Positions 38,610-43,450 of a stretch of 43,450 nt of DNA are shown here, piece after piece. Positions within the stretch are counted from its first letter, which is position 1. Every line of letters starts with the position of its first letter. Both the position numbers and the translations under genes were made by a program. The stretch is from IMG/VR virus record IMGVR_UViG_3300044632_001862, positions 1 through 43,450 of that record; one strand, 5' to 3'. Origin of the DNA: a virus. Below the pieces are notes generated by a model, which worked only from the letters and a program-made list of their open reading frames with translations, was not told the origin of the DNA and did no database searches.

Positions 38610-41213
38610 ATGGCGCGGATTGTTGTTGCGGTGATTGCGGCTGCTGTGACCGTCGCGGTGACTGCGTTGCTTGTCCCGTTTCTCGGCCCGTTCGCCCCCA
38701 TTGTTGGCGCGATGGTGGGTTCCTTAGTGGCTTATTATGGCAACCGCATCGTCGATTCTATGGAGAAAAAAAAGCGGGCGGGGCCGAGTCTTAATCAGGA
38801 AGACGCAAAGCGCCTGCTGCGCGGCAGTTCCGAGCCCCGCCGCATCATCTATGGCCGCGCCCGCGTTTCCGGCCCGCTGATCTATGCCGCCAGCTACGGC
38901 GCGCAGAAGGAATGGATATTGCTGGTGATTCCGCTGGCGGATCACGCCTGCCAAAGCATTGACGCCATCTGGCTTGGTGAAACGCGCATCGCGGCTTCAG
39001 AGATTGACGGGAATGGCTTGGTGGTAGCCGGGCGCTTCGCCAATAACGTGTATATCAAGCGCTACCTTGGCGCGCAGACCAGCGCCGATGCTGACCTGGT
39101 GGCCAATAGCCCGGATGGCTGGACCGCAGCCGATAAGCTGACGGGCGTCACCTACATCTATCTGCGCATGCGCTTCAATGCCGATCTGTTCCCCTATGGC
39201 ATCCCGAACATCAGCGCCGAAGTCACCGGCAAAAGCGCGATCCTGGACCCGCGCACCAGCACCACGGCTTATGCGAATAATTGGGCGCTTTGCATCCTGG
39301 ATTATCTGCAAGCCGAATATGGCCTGGCCGCCACGGATGATGAAATAGACCTGCCCAGCTTCATCGCCGCCGCCAATCTTGCCGATGAAGCGGTGCCGCT
39401 GAACCAGGCCGGCACGGAAACACAAAGCCGCTACACGCTTGATGGCAGCTTCACGCTGGATGAAGCGCCGATCGACATCATCGAAAAAATGCTGGCGCCA
39501 GGCGGCGGCGCTTTGGTTTATGTGGCGGGCAAATACCGCATCTATGGCGGTGCCTATAACGCGCCGGCCATCACGCTAACGCCTTCAGATATGGCGGGTG
39601 ATTTCGAAGTCACCACCAAGCCACCGCGGCGGGACTTGTTCAATTCCGTGCGCGGCAACTTCATTGACCCTGCGCGCTTTTGGCAATCTTCCGAATTCCC
39701 GCCCCAGCAATCGGCGGCGCTGATCACGGAAGATGGCGAAGAAATCTGGCGGGAGATTGATCTGCCCTTCGTACTGGATGCCACGCGCGCCCAGCGTATT
39801 GCGAAGCAGCTTCTATTGCGGGCGCGGCAGTCCATCATGTTCAGGGGCAGCTTCCGCTATGCCAGCCTGGACCTGGCTGTCTGGCAGGTGGTGGCCCTGA
39901 CCATCCCTGATCTGGGGTGGGTGGCCAAGCCCTTCCGCATCATGTCCTGGTCCTTCAGCCCGGAAAGCGGCTTGATCAGCCTGATCATGCAGGAAGAACA
40001 GGCATCATCCTATGCCTGGACCTGGGATGCGGCGGCCAATACGCCGAACGTTGCGGATACCACGCTGATCAGCCCTTTGAATGTGGCAGCGCCAAGGGGC
40101 TTGACGGCCACTGAAAGCCTTTACGCCACACGGGATGGGGCTGGCGTGCGCACCGCTGTCGCGCTGGATTTTCTGGAACCCGAAAACCCCTTCATTCGCG
40201 AATACCAGGTGCAATACGCGCTGGAAGGCGCCGCATCCTTTCAATCCGCGCCGCCAGTGCTGGCGTCGCCCGCGCAGGTGTTGGACCTTGCCAACGGCAT
40301 TTATGATTTCCGGGTGCGTGCGGTCACGGCGGCGGCGGAAGGCCAATGGGCCAATTTGCGGTTTTCGGTTGGTGGGCTGGCAGCGCAGCCGCCTGTGGCA
40401 GTTACCGGCCTGAACCTGCAGGCCATTGGTGGCTTTGCTTGGCTTGGCTGGGATCGGCACGCGGAATTGGATGTACGAATCGGCGGGCGGTTTGAAATTC
40501 GCCACACGCCAAGCACATCCAGCCCCACCTGGGCAGGTGCGACCAGCCTTGGCCTGGCGCTGAATGGGGAAGCAACCTATGCGCCGGTGCCGCTGCGCGC
40601 GGGCACCTACTTCATTCGCGCGGTGGATGCGGGCGGCAATTACGGCGCGGTCGCGTCCATTCAATCCATCCAGGCAACAGCGCTGACTTTCGCAAATGTC
40701 GCCAGTGTGCAGGAAGATTCGGGCTTCATCGGCGCCCGGACAGATACGCTGGCAACGGGCGGCGTCTTGAAATTGGATAATGATGGAAATTGGGATGCGG
40801 AGGCATCGGTGGATGCCATCCCGAATGTTGATGGCATGGGCTTTACCAAGGCAAGCGGCAGTTACGCCTTCAGCGGCGGCATTGACCTTGGCACTGTAAA
40901 GCCCATTCGGCTTTCGGCGCATATTCTGGCTTCTGTCGCGTCCTTCGGTACCAATATAGATCAGCGGGTTTCCAATATTGATGATTGGGGCGCGATAGAT
41001 GGTGCTTTCGGTGGTGAGGCAGATGCCTGGGTGGAAGCCCGCCGCACCAATGACAACCCGTCTGGTTCGCCCACCTGGTCTGCCTGGCAGCGCCTGGACA
41101 GTGGCGAATTCAATGCGCGGGCCTTTCAGTTCCGCGCGCAGCTTCGTTCCTATCAACCCGAATACAACATCGAAGTCACGCAGCTTCGCGTGGCAGCGGA
41201 TGAGGTGGTCTGA
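38610..41213 (+). CDS. Tail tip / host-specificity protein (gpJ-like)
   Basis: This 867-residue protein begins with a hydrophobic stretch (residues 3-40, with AAVTVAVTALLVPFLGPF) followed by a basic MEKKKRA, the usual start of gpJ-type tip proteins including a gpI-like segment. The middle carries the tip-attachment region (PIDIIEKMLAPGGGALVYV). Beta domains with fibronectin-III-like patterns follow (near 500-690). It contacts the cell during adsorption. It overlaps the fibre gene by one base. Confidence 0.82.
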   Translation: MARIVVAVIAAAVTVAVTALLVPFLGPFAPIVGAMVGSLVAYYGNRIVDSMEKKKRAGPSLNQEDAKRLLRGSSEPRRIIYGRARVSGPLIYAASYGAQKEWILLVIPLADHACQSIDAIWLGETRIAASEIDGNGLVVAGRFANNVYIKRYLGAQTSADADLVANSPDGWTAADKLTGVTYIYLRMRFNADLFPYGIPNISAEVTGKSAILDPRTSTTAYANNWALCILDYLQAEYGLAATDDEIDLPSFIAAANLADEAVPLNQAGTETQSRYTLDGSFTLDEAPIDIIEKMLAPGGGALVYVAGKYRIYGGAYNAPAITLTPSDMAGDFEVTTKPPRRDLFNSVRGNFIDPARFWQSSEFPPQQSAALITEDGEEIWREIDLPFVLDATRAQRIAKQLLLRARQSIMFRGSFRYASLDLAVWQVVALTIPDLGWVAKPFRIMSWSFSPESGLISLIMQEEQASSYAWTWDAAANTPNVADTTLISPLNVAAPRGLTATESLYATRDGAGVRTAVALDFLEPENPFIREYQVQYALEGAASFQSAPPVLASPAQVLDLANGIYDFRVRAVTAAAEGQWANLRFSVGGLAAQPPVAVTGLNLQAIGGFAWLGWDRHAELDVRIGGRFEIRHTPSTSSPTWAGATSLGLALNGEATYAPVPLRAGTYFIRAVDAGGNYGAVASIQSIQATALTFANVASVQEDSGFIGARTDTLATGGVLKLDNDGNWDAEASVDAIPNVDGMGFTKASGSYAFSGGIDLGTVKPIRLSAHILASVASFGTNIDQRVSNIDDWGAIDGAFGGEADAWVEARRTNDNPSGSPTWSAWQRLDSGEFNARAFQFRAQLRSYQPEYNIEVTQLRVAADEVV

Positions 41214-42274
41214 TGCCCCAGCATGATTTGATCCTGGATAATGGTTCCGGCGCGGCGTTCCGAGCGGACGCGAATAATGCCCTGGCTGCGCTGGGCAGCA
41301 ACATGAAGGGGCCGAACGCCCCGCCGGTGCCTTTCGCGGGCATGTTGTGGTGGGATGATGACACGCCATCGGCCAGTATTTGGACGCTGAGGGGCTATGA
41401 CGGGGCGGATTGGATTGAAATTGGCCGGCTGGATGTGGTCAACAATGTCTTTTCGGTGGCCGAGGGTTCCTTCGCGCCAGTTGATATTGCCAGCGCGGCC
41501 ACCACGAATATCGGTGCCGCCACTTCGCCGAATGTGCGGATTACCGGCACCACTACCATAACCAGCCTTGGTACTGCTCCCGCGGGCACGCGGCGTTTTC
41601 TGACCTTTGCGGCGGCGCTGACCATTGCCTATAACGCGACCAGCCTGCAAACGCCGGGGTTGGCGAACATCACCACGGCGGCGGGGGACAATGCCGTTGC
41701 GCGGTCGCTCGGTTCCGGGAATTGGGTGATTGAAAGCTATACGCGGGCCTCCGGTGTATTGATTGGGGCAGTCATTGCGCCGCTTGGCAGCGCTGCGGCA
41801 CCTTCCGTGTCTTTCTCAGGTGATCCTGACACAGGCGCGCTTTCGCCCGGCGCCAATCGTATCCAGTTTGCAACCAACGGCGTGGCGCGGCAGGAAATCG
41901 CGGCGGATGGTTCGCAGCTTTCCGTCATCCCTGGCGGCAGCGCATTGTTGCCAGATTTCAAATGCCGCGCTTGGGTGAATTTCAACGGTAGTGGCACGCC
42001 AGCCATCCGCGCTTCCGGCAATGTCAGCAGCATCACCGATAATGGGTTGGCCGATTACACAGTCAACTTCACTACGGCTATGCCAGACAATGACTATGCG
42101 TGGATTGGAAGTGCTGGCCACGACAACAATACTCAACAAGTCTGGGTTTCAAGCCCAAATTCAGTGGCGCGCGGTACTTGGCGAACAACCGCCTCCTTAC
42201 GCATCATTGTGGTTTACGCGAACGTGAGTTTGAACGCAGACCCGGCAGACATTAACATTGCCATTTTCCGCTGA
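41213..42274 (+). CDS. Tail fibre protein
   Basis: This 353-residue protein begins PQHDLILDNGSGAAFRADAN and contains MLWWDDDTPSASIWTLRGYD. That is a common phage fibre opening, also seen in virion proteins that carry beta domains. The C-terminal ~110 residues (from FKCRAWVNFNGSGTPAIRAS) look like a separate receptor-binding head. It lies directly after the tip gene. Receptor unknown. Confidence 0.75.
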   Translation: MPQHDLILDNGSGAAFRADANNALAALGSNMKGPNAPPVPFAGMLWWDDDTPSASIWTLRGYDGADWIEIGRLDVVNNVFSVAEGSFAPVDIASAATTNIGAATSPNVRITGTTTITSLGTAPAGTRRFLTFAAALTIAYNATSLQTPGLANITTAAGDNAVARSLGSGNWVIESYTRASGVLIGAVIAPLGSAAAPSVSFSGDPDTGALSPGANRIQFATNGVARQEIAADGSQLSVIPGGSALLPDFKCRAWVNFNGSGTPAIRASGNVSSITDNGLADYTVNFTTAMPDNDYAWIGSAGHDNNTQQVWVSSPNSVARGTWRTTASLRIIVVYANVSLNADPADINIAIFR

Positions 42275-42286
42275 AGGATCATTCCC

Positions 42287-42550
42287 ATGCAAGCGATCAT
42301 CTACCCCAACACTCAAGGCGGTATCGCCATAGTCCTGCCCGCGCCGGGCTGCGGTATCCCGCTGCAAGAAATAGCACGAAAGGACGTGCCTGCGGGCATT
42401 CCTTTTTGCATCATCCCGGCGGCAGCCATCCCGCAAGATCGCACTTACCGCGAAGCCTGGACCGCTGATTTCAGCACGCCAGATGGGCATGGCATCGGCG
42501 CCGAAGCATGGTTTGCGGAACAGGCTTCGGCCAATGCGGCGGGAGGGTGA
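42287..42550 (+). CDS. Small fibre-cassette protein (87 aa)
   Basis: This 87-residue protein begins QAIIYPNTQGGIAIVLPAPG and ends in an acidic/Ala tail. It starts 12 bases after the fibre stop, behind GAAGGA. A fibre chaperone or assembly role is plausible by position. I do not recognise a named family. Confidence 0.55.
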   Translation: MQAIIYPNTQGGIAIVLPAPGCGIPLQEIARKDVPAGIPFCIIPAAAIPQDRTYREAWTADFSTPDGHGIGAEAWFAEQASANAAGG

Positions 42551-42553
42551 GCT

Positions 42554-42856
42554 ATGATCACGATTGACCAAGTGAAAGCGGCGGAAATTGACAGGCGGGC
42601 AGTCCCGCATGAAGTCTCAAATTTCCAAGCCCGCGCCCTGCTGATGAATATGCCGGGCAGCGCGGCAGGGCGCAGCCTGTTCCAAGATGTGGATGATACG
42701 CTGCGCGCACTTGGCGGGGTGGAATGGCAGGCGTGGGAATACACAACGATATTCCCGCGCAACAGCCAGCTTATTGCCACGCTCGGCGCGCAGCTTGGGC
42801 TTACTGACGCGCAGCTTGACCAGATGTTCATCGCGGCGGCGGCGATTAGCGCCTGA
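42554..42856 (+). CDS. Small fibre-cassette protein (100 aa)
   Basis: This 100-residue protein (ITIDQVKAAEIDRRAVPHEV then LGAQLGLTDAQLDQMFIAAA) has a helical C-terminus like the small proteins that follow phage fibres. GGGAGG lies upstream of ATG 42554. The TGA overlaps the next ATG. Function unknown. Confidence 0.55.
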   Translation: MITIDQVKAAEIDRRAVPHEVSNFQARALLMNMPGSAAGRSLFQDVDDTLRALGGVEWQAWEYTTIFPRNSQLIATLGAQLGLTDAQLDQMFIAAAAISA

Positions 42857-43242
42857 TGCAAGCGCTCCGCCTGATCCTGGCCGAACTCAATACGCCATCG
42901 GCGCAGCGTGACAGTTGGTTCACCTGGGCTGCTGGGCAAATGGCGCACGCCCTGATCGGCGCTGTGATCGCAGGTGGCCTGCTGTTTGTGCTTTCGCCCG
43001 GTTGGGCCTTCGCGCTGGCGGCGCTGGGCTATGCGCTGGGCAAGGAACTGCCTGACTTCCTGCAAGCCCGCACCTGGGCCAATGCGCGCGACTGCGTGCA
43101 GGATGCGCTTTTCGTGACAACTGGCGCAGCCTTGGTGGTTGCCATCGCCGGCGGGCATGAACGGCTGTTCATCGCGGCTGCTTTGGCCGCTGGCATTGGC
43201 CTTTGGCTTGGTGTTTCCGCGCGGCTCAAGCCGCCGGTCTGA
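42856..43242 (+). CDS. Membrane protein, candidate holin-associated (128 aa)
   Basis: This 128-residue protein has hydrophobic segments at about residues 30-46, 49-62, and 85-120. A soluble N-terminal segment (ALRLILAELNTPSAQRDSWF) precedes them. It lies 25 bases before a LydA-like holin gene, suggesting a holin, antiholin or exclusion protein. In the left-hand element the corresponding gene (ending at 139) has a different C-terminus. Confidence 0.6.
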   Translation: MQALRLILAELNTPSAQRDSWFTWAAGQMAHALIGAVIAGGLLFVLSPGWAFALAALGYALGKELPDFLQARTWANARDCVQDALFVTTGAALVVAIAGGHERLFIAAALAAGIGLWLGVSARLKPPV

Positions 43243-43253
43243 GCCTGTATCCG

Positions 43254-43450
43254 TAGGGAATTCAATCATGTCTGATGATTCGATTGGCTTCATCGCAAAG
43301 CTTGCGGCAGCGGCGGCTGGCATGGGCGCGTTTGCGCGCGTGGTTTTCGCGGCAAAGGACGGCAAGCGTGGCTGGTGGTTGGTGGTTGAAGGCGGGATTG
43401 GTGCGGCCCTTGGCGTTGTGGCTGCGGCTGCCGTTGTGTGGCTAGACCCC
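43254..43450 (+). repeat. 197-nt long-distance direct repeat, right copy (cut by window end)
   Basis: Right partner of 137-333, near-identical except for changes around the start codon region and a few other bases. Upstream sequences differ between copies. The copy continues past the window. Confidence 0.93.
43268..43450 (+). CDS. LydA-like phage holin, second copy (cut by window end)
   Basis: The first 61 codons match the holin at 151 almost exactly. The N-terminus differs: MSDDSIGF here and MAEDSVGF there, and Thr 19 is Met. The first transmembrane segment is present; the second lies beyond the window. TAGGGAATTC again precedes the ATG. It follows fibre-cassette genes of the second element. 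Confidence 0.75.
   Translation, partial: MSDDSIGFIAKLAAAAAGMGAFARVVFAAKDGKRGWWLVVEGGIGAALGVVAAAAVVWLDP

Noticed and set aside
40005-41369. 454-codon minus-strand frame over the tip protein gene
   Set aside because: Fully antisense to a clear gpJ-like gene with no start signal; a composition artefact.
1-43450. Window as a closed circular phage genome
   Set aside because: Joining the ends breaks the holin gene at 43268 and gives nonsense; the end repeats are imperfect and their flanks differ.

Overview
The window is almost entirely temperate phage DNA from an alphaproteobacterial host. It is GC-rich. It carries a GcrA-family regulator, a family typical of Alphaproteobacteria. The attachment site is the 3' half of a tRNA-Thr(GGT) gene. 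The head and tail genes are lambda-like and siphoviral: GpA-type terminase, gpW-type joiner, lambda-family portal, a protease-capsid fusion, a -1 frameshifted tail chaperone, a tape measure and a J-like tip protein. I see no host housekeeping gene.

Layout, left to right. (1) 1-8627 (+): the late end of one phage genome. It holds a LydA-like holin, a beta-rich tail-fibre cassette with an AT-rich foreign-looking core, a fibre-tail adaptor, an HTH-metallophosphoesterase, a dNMP kinase, and a lysis block (small membrane protein, Rz, nested Rz1, GH19 endolysin). (2) 8628-9140: terminator, hairpin and tRNA-Thr-derived attachment site. (3) 9141-17340 (-): an accessory nuclease, tyrosine integrase, excisionase-like gene and a long leftward operon of small overlapping genes. 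(4) 17341-18996: the immunity region, with repeated TGCAGA-N3-TCTGCA operators, a repressor, a divergent Cro/YdaS-like gene, and two lipoprotein genes on the opposite strand with their own promoter (probable lysogenic conversion genes). (5) 18997-24984 (+): early genes, namely a CII-like regulator, a GcrA homologue, an orphan SPPY DNA methyltransferase and a replication ATPase. These are followed by an iteron-rich putative origin at 24018-24281 and one more gene. (6) 25200-43450 (+): packaging, capsid, tail, tail fibre and holin genes.

The 197 bases at 137-333 recur nearly identically at 43254-43450, a spacing of 43,117 bases. That is about one lambda-size genome, and the attachment site lies between the lysis block and the integrase. 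I read this as two related prophages in tandem at one tRNA-Thr site, with the window running from the late end of the first through most of the second. A slice through a longer phage concatemer would look similar. The sequence just upstream of the two repeat copies differs, so the two elements are not identical.

The most interesting points are: an iteron cluster with 11 perfect TGTCCCGC octamers in both orientations; a perfect GGGAAAC slippery site joining the two tail-chaperone frames; an in-frame start with a good ribosome-binding site inside the protease-capsid fusion; an attachment-side gene joining an ExoX-C-like domain to a PD-(D/E)XK-like nuclease domain; a lipoprotein pair with duplicated signal-peptide DNA; a GcrA homologue in the same operon as an orphan methyltransferase; and recurring start/stop linker sequences through the leftward operon that suggest gene shuffling at gene boundaries.
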